DNA from: Drosophila pseudoobscura
Taxonomy: Eukaryota; Arthropoda; Insecta; Diptera; Drosophilidae
Assembly (NCBI RefSeq): GCF_009870125.1
Contig: NC_046679.1
Span: 31,000,001 to 31,064,000, forward strand
Direction: 5' to 3'
Length of the DNA: 64,000 nt
The notes under the pieces are model-generated. The model saw only the letters and a program-made list of their open reading frames with translations, did not search any database and had not been told where the DNA came from. Of this stretch, positions 21,901 to 36,600 are shown one piece after another. Each line of letters starts with the position of its first letter. Position 1 is the first letter of the stretch. Made by a program: the position numbers and the translations under genes.

Positions 21901-24900
21901 TGTTGAAAAACAAGTTGTACTCGTAAATGCCACGACAAATGAAACGGAAAACGCGAAAACAGAGAGCCACCGAAAGGTACACAGGTAAAGATGCACTTGG
22001 AGAAAATTTACCAACGGAAAGGAGTACAATAACATATAGAAAAACTTCCTTAGATACATATGTTTAAAAGAATTATATGGGGCTCGGAAAATGATCAGTA
22101 AGTTATCATTACCGGTAGAGAAAAGGGGTTTTTAGAGAATATATAGAATTTGAATTTCTTTAAAGATGGATATTTAAAGAAAATAAATATAATAATAAAT
22201 AAAATTAAAATAATAAATAACATTAATTCAAGGAAATAAATATCATAATAAATTAAATACTAAATAATAAAAAAAATGAAAATAATATATAAAAATAAAA
22301 ATAATTATAATTATAAATAATAAAATAATTTTATAAATAAATTACAGAAATATTTCCCACAAATCGCATTTCATTAGGTTGAAGTTAAAGTTAAAGTTGA
22401 AGATCTAATAAATTCTACGTTAAAAAATATACTCTAAAATTTAAAAAACATTTTGTTAAAGAAATCTAATTAAAACTATCATTATTTCAAGGAAACCCTA
22501 TCTGAAAGTTAAAAATATAATAAAACCCATTTTAAACATTTAAACTTTCTCAAATTTAATTATTAAAAAGCTCAAACTTCTGAAATTAAATCCCTATTTT
22601 GAATGCAAAAATCTAAAAAAATCGCTTTCGTCCCCATTTTTCTTCAGTGTACAGAAGGAGTATCCTGAAACTGAAACTGAAATCGCTCTCTGGTGGTATT
22701 TTGTCATTTTAATGGTGGCATTCCTGCCCCCTCGATCCCTTACCCATTGACTGGTGGATTGGTGGCTTTTGGTTGGATTTTGAGTCTAATTAAGGCGAAC
22801 ATGTGCCAAGATCAATGTCGGCGGCGCCACAGTGGCGTGCGTATCCCACAGATACTTGGCAAAAATAAACTTATAAAACGCCTGATAAAACCAATAATAC
22901 TTATGCCTGCTACCGAAAATTAATTTATGCCTGGGACTTTGCTGTGGCTGTGGCTTTAATTGCATTTCGCAAAGAGCTGACAAATTGCCTGACGAGTAAT
23001 GGAATTTTCTGCCTGAGAATTATGCGCATTTTGCATGCGATTTATGAGAGGGGGAAATCTCTGCTGAATGGCATTGAACTTTTCGCAGAGAGAGAGAGAG
23101 AGGGATGCAGGCCACGCCCCCACACAGGGCAGGAACGCTCCCATTAGGCACGTTCTATATCTTCATGCAAATGAGGAGGAGGAGAGTGTGGGCCTGTCTC
23201 AGAGTCGCCTGAGTCGTGAGGGAGTCATATCCTCCCAAGTAATGTCAACGATTTGCATGCAAATTGCATGAGGAAGTTGTTGCACAGCACACGGCTAACA
23301 AGACCATTAAACTTGGCCCAGGCCCAGAGACAGTCCCAGCCCCAGCCCCAGCCCCAGCTGTAGGCCCTGCCAGCAGCAGTCAAAGTGCAAATATGTGGCC
23401 TGCTCTGGCAACGCCCACATATTACTCAAGCTCACGCCTTGGCAGAAGACTCGTACAATTCAATTCAAAAGGTCCTCCCGGGGTCGCCTTCTCGCCCGTC
23501 GCGTCGCGGTCTAATGAAGTTGAAGCCCAGGCCCAAACCCAGGCCCAAACCCTGTCTAAATTTAGCCAAGACTTGACTTCGACTCTGCTTGTGGCTGCCT
23601 GCCTGCCACCTACGATAAATCAAAGTTAATCAGATCTAGTTTCGATTGGGTTTTTATATGCCTCGATGCCTCGAGGCCTCCTTCGGTTGCCATTTAAATT
23701 AGCTGCCGGGTAATTTATCGCATTGTTGCCTCTTTGCAGGTCTCGTTTAGCGTTTAGCGCCAGGATGCCGCAAAACATCGGCCCAGACACAAAGGCCCTG
23801 TGGGCTCTGCTCTGCTCTGGTCTCTGTCTCTCCTTCACCGTTCCGCCTCAGTGGCTCAAACTGAATGGCTTGAAAAGTGGCTACCAGCTAAAGCCTAGTC
23901 CACCGATAATTACGCATATTTTGTTGCCTTGTTTTGATGGCGATTTCATTTTTTTGTTTCAAAAGACATACAGACAGGAAAGGGTATGATCGAAGGGTGG
24001 AGAGATTAGCTATGGAAAGGGGTTTGTGGGTGGAGTTTGGAGTTTGGAGGCACTTGTGATAAGTTCTCTGTGGAAACTTCATATATTTTGAATAGAAATG
24101 TTAGTGCTTTGAAAAGAATTTTCATGCCATATTAATCGTCAAAATCTTCATAATATAACACCCATGAGTGTGTGAAGTCACTTAAACGATTTCCATCGAT
24201 AGTTAGAGACCAAAAACATTGGATCTGTGGCAAAGTATTAGCAAAGCAGGAAGTGCCAGTGATAGATCATAAAAACACATCAGTAGCCACACGAATACTC
24301 CTATCATCCTACCATTTTCTTCCTGTTTTCTTCCTTTATCAGATTTATTGATAGTTTATCTACAAAAACTTCAAAAGAACTCTATTGCACTCCCTCTTTT
24401 CATCTTTTCCCGTACCACCCAAAAAGCTTTCTACTTTCTCCAGCGTTTATCTCCGCCATTAAATCAATTAATTCCCCATTTAATCCATCTAATTATAGTT
24501 GCTTGTTATTCTTGACCTCTATCATTGATAGTTTACACGATGTTTTGCTTTCCTTAGGAAAATAATCGATCGAAGGGCATGAAAACTTCGGCGCCCCAAT
24601 AAAAATAAAGCAGAAAAAACCTCTACTCGAAGAAGTTTTTATTATATTACGCGTAGTATACTTGTATTTTCCAGATACTCCATTTAGCATTCAGCATTGT
24701 TTCTGGTGTGAGATGAGATGAGATGGAGAGTTGGATGGAGCTTCAGAGATCGCTTGGGTTTTTAGTAGCTGTTAAATGGCATGGTCACAGTCGGTGGTCC
24801 ATTCGATGGAGGCTATCTCTACCTCCACCTCACCTTTCCTCCTCCTTGGCTGATTTTTAACACCCATCTACAGTCGGCAGTCGGCAGTCGGCAGTCTCCA

Positions 24901-27900
24901 GCACAGCACCGTTCTGGTTCTGGTGCTGGATCTGTGTAACCAAATGGGTTTCAATTTACACACTTGTCGCCTATACAACGACGAGGGAAATCTTGTCATC
25001 GCCTCAACTAAGGCGCTTATTTATTTGCAAAAGAGGTTTATAAGAATCGCCTGGGGATCGCCCGGGTATCTTATGGTATCGCATTGCAAAGACATATCGC
25101 AATTATAAATCAGTTTAAGTCCAGAGACAGAGACCCTGACATTAAGCAATGAAACCTTTTGAGCTTTGTTTGGCTTTGTCTTTGTCAAGTGGGCTGTCTC
25201 CCTGTCGGCCCTGTCTCTCCAGCCTCCCCAGGCCAGTCTTTGCTGCCTGTCAATCCTTGGCCAACGATCGCTTTTCCACGCTCCCTGTGGCACCTTTGTT
25301 TGCATTATGCCACTGCCACTAGCTGACTAGCTGACTAGCTGATTGCAACATTTCTGTGTGTGAACAAATGAATGATGGATCTCTTTCATAGATCTCTTCA
25401 TAGACCATCTCTCATGAGAAGATGGAGGTCTGTGTTTGCTAATAACTCAACAGCTAATCAGTGAACAGGCCGCATGTGGCATGCCGAAATGTATCTTTCT
25501 GAATCAATTATGCTGCTGGGTGGGGTCTGTATGTTTGACCATCTAATGGATACAAAATGTGGGCAAAAAAGGCTTAGAGCTCTTGAAATTCCCAGCCCAA
25601 AGTCCAACGGAAGTCCAACCTTTTAGCACGGCGATAAGGTGCGATCAATAACCGATAAGACCGCATATATATATGATATATTTATAGCATTCATAGAGCC
25701 GCCTGCTAATACCAGTTCTGGCAGTCAGCGAAACAACAAAAAAACTATTAATCAACATAATTGATGGCAATTGGTGCATGCAGCAGTTCGTGTGTGTGTG
25801 TGTGTATCGTCGTGTCGTAACAAAACGCTTATCGGCCATAGCTGAATCTAACACTATTAGTCAGTGGATCGCCATCGCTCCATCGTTGCAGCGTCCCACC
25901 AGCCAGCCACCAGGCAGCTGCCTTTCATCAATTTATCTGCACTGCGAGGTACAGTCCCTCCGAACCGGCAGAGAACTGCATTCTTCTAAACTTCTTCTCA
26001 CTGATTTATGAATTTGACCGCCGCCAGAGTCCTCAGTTAATGACCCTGCAAACTCTTCTTATTTTCAATTCAATATTCTTTTTTTGCATAAATCGCCATC
26101 AATGATGGCTGCTCTGCCAGTAAGTTAGTAAGGCAACAGATCACTGGAGAAAATTGAAATCAATTCCCTGGGAGATACACTCCCAACCCAGAGAGGGGGT
26201 TCGTTTGATTGGCCCAACGATTGACATCGCGGAGTGACAGAGTGACCTAGTGCTGGGTCTACCCCAAGATCAATAGCTATTCAATTGTAGAAGATGGAGC
26301 AAAAAACTCTAGGGAGTGACTAGGAACAACAGGGAATCATTGGGAATGGAAAAAGAGTGGATTAAATGCTACTAAAATGCTTAGATTTTCTTTATTTTAG
26401 ACTTTTAAAAATTCCCTATATTTTAAGCCACAATTTCCATTAAATTGTATTACCTAAAGTGAACTTTCGATAAGCCTACCTACATTCCCATCATAATTCC
26501 ACAGCCATAAACCGCATGCGCGGCTTTAAACGCTTGAAATTTATTTCTTCTTCCTTTATTTTTTGTATAATTTAAACTTATAAATTTTATATTATTATTC
26601 TACATATTTCGGCCCTCTTTTTCCATTCCTTAACTTTTCTTGAACCATGTTCCTATTATCATAATTCTACAAGCAGAAACCGCGATGGCGTTTTTAAACG
26701 CTTTTACTTCTTTGCCTATTTTTTCCTATAATTTGTTATATTTTTTCTATAATGATTCCTATAATTTCTAAACGTTTCTCATACCAAAACTTAACTTTTC
26801 ATTACCCATATTCCTATTCTCAATATTCTACAACCATAAACCGCAAGCGCGTTTTTAAACGCTTGCAATTTCAATCTTCTATTGTTCTTTATAATTAAAA
26901 CCTATAACTGTTCCATATTATTCCCCATATCTCTATAATTTTTACCATTTCCTAACTTTCCTTTAAACATATTCCCTTTATCATAATTCTACAAGCATAA
27001 ACCGCGCGCGCGTTTTTAAACGCCTGCCACTAATGGCTATCTGCGATCTGGTCATACAAGGCGCTGCTTCTTTGGTTTTTTGCTGCTATTTAGTCTGCCG
27101 ATTAGTGTCAATTTGTGCAGAGCATAACTTAAAGTACACAACTACATACGAGTATGTGTGTACACATGTACTTATAGTTATGGCCGGTATGGTATGAGAG
27201 GCACTGCTTTCTCGCGCACTGTTTTGTGTGTCGGCGTGTTTATTCAATTAGCATATATACCTCGTACCTCGTACCTCGTACCTCCGTACCTCGTAGCATA
27301 TAGCATATCAAAGAGGGGTATGGTACGGATCTTCAGACAACGGATGACATGGACATAATTGCAGGCTATTTATCATGGACACTTGGAGATGAAGTCGAAG
27401 GCAAACCGCTGACATCTCAATGAGCAAAGTACGCGGATTGCAGATTGCGGATGGCGGAGAGCTGGAATTAACACACCTAGACCACGTAGCGCAGATACCA
27501 TTCGAAGGAACACCTGCCCCGCTGTGGCAACAAGCCCAACAGTCCCTATCTCCATTTCATTCCCATTTCCATTCCCATTCCCATTCGCGTCTGCATCTGT
27601 AGACGGTTTTAAAATGCAGACAAAGTAATTGCAGAGCTCGGGCTGATTAAAATGGATTTATAAATTATGCAGCGGTGCGATTAAAATCGCCTGAATAGTC
27701 GCGTCGGCGGCGGCGCTAACAAAGCTGCCTGCCACAGCCTCGAGGCTCGAGACCCGAGACTCGATCGGTTCCTTCAGGGTCGGGGTCTGGCCTCCTCCTC
27801 CTTACGTGGCCCGCAGTTTTGGCTAATAGAAAGATTTATCACCCCGTCGGCGACTTGCAGGCCATGCAGGGCCAGCCCGCGCGCGATTTCCAGCTCAGCG

Positions 27901-30900
27901 ATAAAAACCGCCCGCCTTCCAGCCTGCGACGACCGCGTTACGATTTCAATTTTCATTTTCATTTGCACGTCGCCGTCAATTCCTTGGCCCTCAGGCATTA
28001 TTTATGCCATTTCTGCTGCTCTGCAGAGTTCTGTGGCGAGTATCTTCGCTTTTCCTTTTAATTTATGGCATTTAAATTGCAATTTCTTGTACGCTGGAAG
28101 GGGATTCTCCAGCCCCAGCCCCAGCCACAGCCCCAACTCCTTTTCGCGCTTTTTGCGATTTTCACACCTTTGGAAATTGTAACGCTTTTTGGCCACTCTC
28201 AAGTGTTCTTTCTATTAGCGGGTTTTGCGACGACAGCAGCGCCTGTAACGACTGCAATGACTGGATGGCCCACAGCCCACATGTGTACGCTCTTTGGCTC
28301 TGTCTCTATTTTATTTCCACTTTTTCCTTTGATTTGTGGGCAACAAGCAATCACTTTTCATGGGAACACACACACATAACGGTGCTGCGCGTGATATATC
28401 TGGCAGATTCCCCGCTGATCTGACAGATTATATGGAGCAGATGTCTTCAACCAAAGTGCGAAAATGGATTAAGTGGAATCTCATTGGAGAGAGAGTGCCA
28501 GTGATCTTGATCTTCGATTGGAGAGAGGTTTTTGATCAGCAAGGAGAGGAAATGTTCGAGATTCTTTTAAAAATTAGAGTTTTCAATGGCTTAAACCTGC
28601 CGAATCTATATAGATTAATCCATTTTTTATTTACAATAATGAAAATGTAAGAATTTTCCATTCAAGTCCAGCAAATGCTGAGTTCCTTGGGTCCTGGAAA
28701 TATTCAAGCATGAAAGCCTTGCAAAAACATGTATATCCCCTCTCCATTCATAGTGTTTCCATTCCTAGAAGATCTTGAAATGGCCTATATACGGATTACT
28801 TCAAACATTCCATTGAGATCAATAAAATTCCCCTAAAAATTTATTTAATTAAAGATGTACCTATGACATAATATACTGCCATATTTTTCAATGGATGTCC
28901 ATTAAAACCCATTAAAATTGAGCAAACTTCAAATAAGGAAATGCGAAAAATAAAGGGAAACACCAGGGGCACGCCCTGTGGGGCGCACCTTTCTCCCAAC
29001 CAAAAAGAAAGTAATTGATTTAATAAATTCGACCCGCCCCGCCCCGCCGCGACCCGCCCCGCCCCGTCTTATGGCCATATCAATTTGTGTTTAGAGACCG
29101 CCCAGCTCTTGATCATTGGGCCAATCCGTGAGCATTTATCTTCATTAGACGACTTTCAAGATACAAATCAATCTGCCGGATCGCAAGGCAGACAGAGAGT
29201 TTGAGAGTGTCTGTGGAGAGGGGACTACTATGTAAATATCGACAGCTTTGCTGATGTAATGCCTGCGATAGGCATGACCATCCATTGAGTGTGGAAAGCC
29301 GCCACACACATGCCCCACCGCCGCACCACCACACCACGCATGCAACATGCTCCCGGGCTGATAAGCAAATCAACAGGTTGAACAGGCGCCACATCAGCAC
29401 TGGACAAACGGGTAGGCAAACGGGCATCCCGTGCATCGGGCATCGGGCATCGGGCATCGGACATCGGACATCGGGCACCTCGCTCAATCTCAATCTCAAT
29501 CAAAATAAAATTGTATCTAAAATGAATTGAAAGCGGGGAAGCACGACATGGGGATTCGAATTGAATCTAATCAAAGCACCGTTCGATCCCCCAGATCCCC
29601 AAAGATCGCTATCTAATCGGGCAGTCGGGCAGGCAGGCAGCAGCCTGTCCGAGAGAGAATTTCAAAGCAATTAAAAGGCCCCCCCCCCCCCAAAAAAAAA
29701 GAAGAAACATCAGCTGATTGATGCTATAGCTTTCAGCACATAGCAGAGCTCTCCCCGAGGGATCTGATCAGCAAACAACAGATCCACAATCTGCGATCAT
29801 CTGTGGCATGGCTGCCTCAATCGACACCCACGGCGCTCCATGCCCAAATACGCGTCGAGTTAATACTTTAATTGATCTTGTGCCGTAAGTACATCAATTT
29901 TCCTGTGTGTATTACAAAAGCAGCAGCTGCTGTGGCAGCCACCCACGGCTAACAGAATTATGCATCTCTCAGATACAGATACAGCTATAGAACACCGAAT
30001 ACGAGTGCTTCAAGTGCTTAGGACCATGATTATGAAAGTCCAAAGAGGAAATACTCCACTAGTGCGGGTCGCTGTGTGGCTCATGCTAGTGTCAAGCAGC
30101 GTTGAATGCTGCACAATGCTGCACGAATGGTGATTAAGTGCCTTGGATTATGGGGTACAGCAGTGCGTGCCACTTAAAGGGATAATTCACAGGGCTTTTG
30201 GTACACTTTTCTGTGCTCATTTCCAGAAGTTTTCTATAATTCACTTAATCATTATGTTTTTTAAAGGAATTTGTTTGGTTTTCTTATAGAGAGATAGCTG
30301 GAGATCGCCAAATAACGCCGAAGAGATCTTAAGAGTGTGATAATCATCATAAAGCAATCGAAAATTGTGTCTTTGGAATAAAATCAATGGCAGTAGATGA
30401 GATCCTCAAACAATGCTTTAGAAAGTGTTCTTTATGATGAATATTAGCTTAAACAGCGATCACAAGATCTTTAAACGATTCTCTAAGATCAATGATCTTT
30501 ATTATAGCACGCAATCTTCAGAGCTCTATGTTCAGTTCTAGTTATCAATATCCCTTGATGAATTATACCTTTAAATTGGATCAGTGATTATCAAACGCGT
30601 CTATAGTAAGTGATCTTCAATGATCAATGATCATTGGTCTTTGTTGTAGCGGGATATCTTCAGGACTCTATGTTAAGTCCTTCTAATCAATATGCCAAGA
30701 TTTATATTATATAAACTTGACGATCAGTGATCATGAAACGTTGCTTTAATAAGTGATCTTCATGAATGATCTGAGTCAAAGGAAGATATCTTCCTAAGAT
30801 CCTATATTCATATCCCATGATGAAAATTAGCTCTCAACCGTGATCCCTTAGGAAGTGATCTTCATGATCAAAATACACTGAAAGATTGAAGGCAATCTCT

Positions 30901-33592
30901 CTTTGATCTTGAAGTGGTTTATATCCTCCCTTTTCCCTGCGACTGCCAGCCCAAGATCACCACCAAAATCACTTTACTTTCCCGTTCTAAGCACCTTTGA
31001 CAAATCACCTTAGATCACATTCTTTACAGACCTCCGATCTATTAGCAGTTGGCTCTCCTCCTCCGATCGGTAGGCGCTGCTAATTTGGCACACGGCAACA
31101 ATCCGTATCGTATCCAGTGGAGGGGCATAGGCATTCCCCATAGATCACAAGTGTCTCGTCTGTCTGTCTGTCTACCGGCCTGTCTTTGGGGGTCTCTCTG
31201 TCTGCGTGGGAGTCGTGTGCGGTAGTCGGATAAACTGTCACAGAGACATTGCAAAGGTAATTAGCATAGCACCCCACAATACCACGAACTGCGCTTGGCA
31301 TTTGTCAACAATCTGTCAAAATAAAATGCAACAATGCCCGGCCACATAGAGGCAGCAGACAGGAGGCGGACTGTGGCCATAAATTTAATGTCTATGACCA
31401 GAATTATGCAATTTTTTATAGCCGATATGTGATATCTTCCATTCAGTCGATTCACGCGGCATTCAGCGGAGAGTGGTCACGATTTTCGGGTGGGCGACTT
31501 TTACATATATACGTATTACTTTACATTGTAGAATGCTAATGGAACAGCCTCTGAATTATCATTCATAAATGCACGAAGTTGTGCGGAGTTCTCTCTGATA
31601 AATGGGTCAATCAGTGGACAGAGGACCAGCAAATAATGAAGTAATCATGAGACAAGGTTCCCCCCAACAAAAGGAGAAAGACAGGCCCCAGAACAAGTCC
31701 CAGAGTAAGGGCAGTAAAAAACTGTTGAACAAGTTAACAAGTTGAAGGCCCCAAGGGGCCTCGGAGAGCACTTTCAATTGAACGTTTACAATTTATTGTC
31801 GCTGTCCCAAAGTGGGTGGTCTTTTCCCTTTTCTGATGAAAGTCTTTCGAGTCTCGAATTAGTGGGTCACTGGGGGAACACAGCCTCATTATGCAATTGC
31901 ATTAAAATTGGTCATAAAATCAAGGCAGCAGGCTGCCTCCATGGCTGGGGATCTTCCGCGTACACATGTCTGTCTGTAAATAATAAAGATCTCTGGCTGA
32001 TCTCTCTGGAGAGATCCTACCGTTGGGCATTTGGTGTTTGGCAAATTAGCAAGCTCGTTGAAGCGATGGTTCCTTCTATTGACTAGAAAGAAATGCCATT
32101 GAAAACAAACAGATGAGGCAGAACCAGAAGCAGCAGAGTCTTCCAGCCAGACTTTGGTCTTTTAGCACTTTTAGTGGCGCTCATAAAATTGAGGAAGCCA
32201 AGGAGGCATTTTTGTGGCCTGTCTGCCGCCCGCATCTTTTGTGGAAAGTGTTTGATCTTCGACGAAAAGTGCTCTCATAAAGAGCTTTGAGTGGCCTGAG
32301 CACCGATCGTCATCATCATCATCATTTGAATGTGTTAATTAATAGCCAATCTGTGGCCCGAGAGATATTCTAGAGATGCGGAAGCAACTGATCTGCAAAA
32401 ATATTGAAAGGAATTTTCTGTCAGGAAAGAGAAAGGGTAAAAACAGGAATGTTGAATGATAGGGTGATAGGGTGAGAGGAACGTATAAGAGGTGGTTTAG
32501 GTATAGGATTGGGTGTTTTAAAATTGATATAGAGCTCACTATCTTCCAGATACAGAACTCTCATTTGGTAGGCTCTTCAATAAAGCTATTATCAACTTAA
32601 ATACCAAAAGTTATCAGGTTTGGATCAGTATCAATCAAAAACCCATAAGGGAATGTAAGTGCGAGGTATCTCTCAGTCCTAAACTATTCTGAAACATACT
32701 TTTTGTGAGTTGTGGGCTCCTGGGGGCTCCTCTCCATTCAGTTCAATCAGCAAGCCATTCAGACTTCCTCATTGCCCCGAACAGAGCCCAAGCTGCAGCC
32801 CCAGAGATCCAGAGAGGAATGCTATATGCTGGGTATAATCCAGTCATCTGTACGATAGATACTAATTGAAACTCATTGTTCATTTGCGGGTGACGGAGGA
32901 GTAGAGAGGGCCTGGGCCTGGGCCTGGGCTCATCAATTGGGACTCTCCAGCCAAACAATTGACACTTTTCCAATTGCACCTTCGGGCTGGCTGCCATGTG
33001 GCACCCGCACACCTTGCAACCCGTTGGCGTCAATTAGTTTAAATAAAGCAGCAGGAACGTACAACGAGTCAATGGCCGTGCCCCGTGCCCCGTGCCCCAT
33101 GCCCCAGGCCACTGTTAGAATTCTTTTTGTATACACTGCATAGCATCGCCACGCACTGAGGGACTCCTCTCTCCACTCCGCTGTGTGTGTCATCACCTCA
33201 ATTGGGTTCACTTCCTACTTGTAAGACACAAGGCGGCACCGCCGCACAGCCACACCAGCCACGAAATGTATCTGCAAGATATCGTACCAGCCCATTAGTC
33301 CCAGTCCCAGTCCCAGTCGCAGTCCGTCCTCCTGCCCGCTTTTCACTTTTCCAACGGAAGTCATTTTTAGAGTTAAATATTTTCCACCGAAAAAAAAAAG
33401 GCAAGCCTCCCACCCCGCCGCTCCACGCTCCACGCTCCCCGCTCTCTTATTATCTATGGAAATTGCACACGCACTTAACTCGTTGCCCACCCCCCCGCCA
33501 CACATTTTTATGGCCATGGATAGTCGCGCATATTAAGGAGAGAGACAGACCCACGCTTGTGGCATGCAAAAATTGAACGAGCACCTCTCTCT

Positions 33593-33630
<38 letters not shown>

Positions 33631-36600
33631 ACAGATTAGCCTGGCAATTTGTCGATGACTCTGTAAACTTGAGCTATTAAGTGCGAACAGCCATACAATA
33701 TATATATATATTTCTGATCAGAGAAGGAGTACGTACCCCCAGGAGAGGAGCCATGAGAGCTGGACTGTGTGCGGCTTTCGTTTCAAACCGGATTCATAAA
33801 TACCACATACGAGTCCACCGCGTACGCCTCTTGTAAATTGAAATACATTTTGTTTTTTTTTGTATTCAAGTGGGGCTATGGCTATGGCTATGGCTATGGC
33901 TATGGCTATGGCCTGCCTTTTGCCTGGGATCTGCTGTAATACTGTGATCATTAATATGTCATTTACAAGTCCACAAATTGTGGCTAATAAATTGTTTTCG
34001 ACTGGCGCACAGCGCACACAAAAATAATTCCACCAGACACTCGTCAAACTCACTTTTAAGACTTTGATTGCCTCGAATAGGTGCATATATCTTCGGTGGG
34101 GCCAGGGTATCTATGGCAGTGCTTCTTTGAGGGCATGTTAAGCCTTAATCATCGACTGGCCCATCAAAGAACTTTTTGGTTTACGATTTGTCCATCACTT
34201 TCACTTTCAATCATAATCTTTCGGCACTTTTAACCACAGAAAGAGCACAGATTTACTTTTCTTGACTTGAATAAACAATCATTTGGTGGGGTAGCTAAGA
34301 ATTTCAATGAAGAAATCATTCTTAAATCATAAATATACCTGGGGAAAGCGAAAACTATCAGAGAGACTCTTAGAACTCTTTGTCTTTGAAAGAGTATTCC
34401 TTAACTTAAGAACTGGTTCACCTGCAGTAAAAAGTAGTTAGGGATCGTCTTTGGAGTCTCCCATTCATGTGTACCTCAGAGAACTCTCCCTCTCTGTAGA
34501 TAGATACCTTTTCCCTCTCATTTCTTCTACGTTTCTATAGTACTCCTTGGTCACTAATAGATACAGTATCTCCCACAGAAATTCCGTAAACATTCCCATA
34601 CCTCCTCCAGCGGTGGTTCACCTGCTTTCCCACCCACTCTCTTATCAATTTGCTATCGCCTGCTGTTGCATTGTGTGCGCCTATTCTTTAGATTTATGAT
34701 TCCCCAGCCAATTGGCAATTACAGTGCAATTAATTTATAATCCCCCTAAGCAACAGGGCGCTCACAGAGAGAGACCTACTTATTGTAGAGTAGGTGACAC
34801 AGTTTTGGAACAGAGATAACATCCGCACTATGCCTGCCTTACGATATGATATTTATGATTGCGACTCGAACATTGGAATGGGGCTCCTCTAGGCTTAAGG
34901 CTTGATTGTAAGAGCAAGATACACATGTATCTACCAGTCCTAATGCGAATTAATCACTTGATTTGCACGAAATCCGGTTGGAATTACCATTGGGAAAATC
35001 GTGTAAAAATCGCCCACGCAAAATGCTTTAATAAATTGATCCAGTTTTTGAGAGTTTTTTTTAGATGGCCCGGCTCCATGTTTTCGACTGTTTTGGCACT
35101 TGTTTTGGCCTCTCTCCCTGTCTTGCAGTGCGATGTAGGCCTTTTTTGTTCGGACTCTTCCAATTTCCATGGTAACCCAAATTTTTGTAGGTTCGAGAAT
35201 GGGAGACGCGTGTCTGGGGGCCCCAACAGAGATTTACGACTCAAATGACCATGAACGTGTCGGTATGGACTGCCTATAGACCAGAGATATATGGTAAAAA
35301 TATCACGCCGTCATGCGAACCCTACAATTGAAACGAAAAACCAAGCAAACGAAACGAACACAAAACAACACAACAAAAAATGGGAGTAAATGATGTGTGT
35401 AAAGTGGCATTATATGGATGTCGGGGAGTTTGTAAAGAAAGTGTGTTGTTTGGCCTTTTTGCTGGATTGATTTGTGACGGAAAAGCAGGGTGGGGTGGGT
35501 CGTGAAAAGTCTAGGGAGTTGGGTGTGTTTAGTGTGAAGTGCGGAAGAGATAATGGAAGTTTTTAGCCAGAAGGAATCTTGGGAAAGCTGTTGAAATAAC
35601 TCCCATTAAGAGATACTTTTTGTAGGCCTAGAAGTGCCTAAAATAAAATGAAATATAGTTTGGGATTGGATGTTTTTGAGGGAAGGCATATAAATAATCT
35701 TTTTTGAAGTAAGGCCAGAACCAAAAGAGTATATTGGGAAATAGTACGGAGCTAATCCCTTTAAGAAATACTTTTTGAAGGCCTAAAAGTGCATACAAAT
35801 TTTAGAACATAGTTTGGGATTTTTACTAAACTTTTCTGTGATTCAAAGACTCTTTAAAGAATGAATAAACAGCTTCCCTTGTGGAAAGAAGCCCAACACA
35901 TGTAAAAAATCTGTAAAAATCTATGGAATACATCCGATTAAGGGCTACAGATCCATGTTCCCTTAGTCTGCCTTCAAAACTCCACTCTCGTATTCCACAT
36001 ACGCCCCGTATAAAGCCACAGCCTTCAGAGATATATGTCTCATTCCAGTCTCTGGATTTCTGTGCCACTGGGCAGCCGATCGCCGTCTGTTTTTTTGTTT
36101 TGGGTGAAAATGAATTGCTTGTAAAAATGATTGTAAAACAACGCCAATAACCACAGCAGCAGCCACGGCAACGGCAACGGCAGCCACGGCAGATTGTGGC
36201 AGAGATCTGCGTGCAAAATGTCATTAATCATTATAATTTATATAGGAGGGCCCCGATCATAAACAACTTCGGGGGCCGTTTACCAAAACGTTTTCTTTTC
36301 TTACGCATAATTTAACATTTAACTGTCAATGCTGGTTGGGGCACTTGGGGCCTGGCCTAGAGAGAGAGAGCACCCAGCACATAGCACATTTAAATACAGT
36401 TCATTGCCACCTGTCTAAAAATAAAGAATCCGAACAGAAGTCTCTTTGCTGCCGGAAAAGAGCCACCGTCTAACCCACGCAAAAAAAAAAAAAAAAAAAA
36501 GAATCCACTCTGCGGCAAATCCATTTGACATATTGCGTTCTTCCACTCTTTCTCTCTCTCTAGAGAACTATTCGTATGCGGACTCTAATCTTATCTGAAA

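Noticed and set aside
23264..23629. 121-codon frame rich in Pro-Ala
   Set aside because: It is driven by the (CAGCCC)n repeat; no other coding evidence.
33585..33640. Plus-strand splice acceptor after the CT tract
   Set aside because: A CT tract ending in ACAG imitates an acceptor, but no open exon or donor follows and the strand is opposite bnl.
36481..36500. Poly(A) tail of a retroposed sequence
   Set aside because: A20 has no recognisable gene or element upstream and no target-site duplication that I can see.
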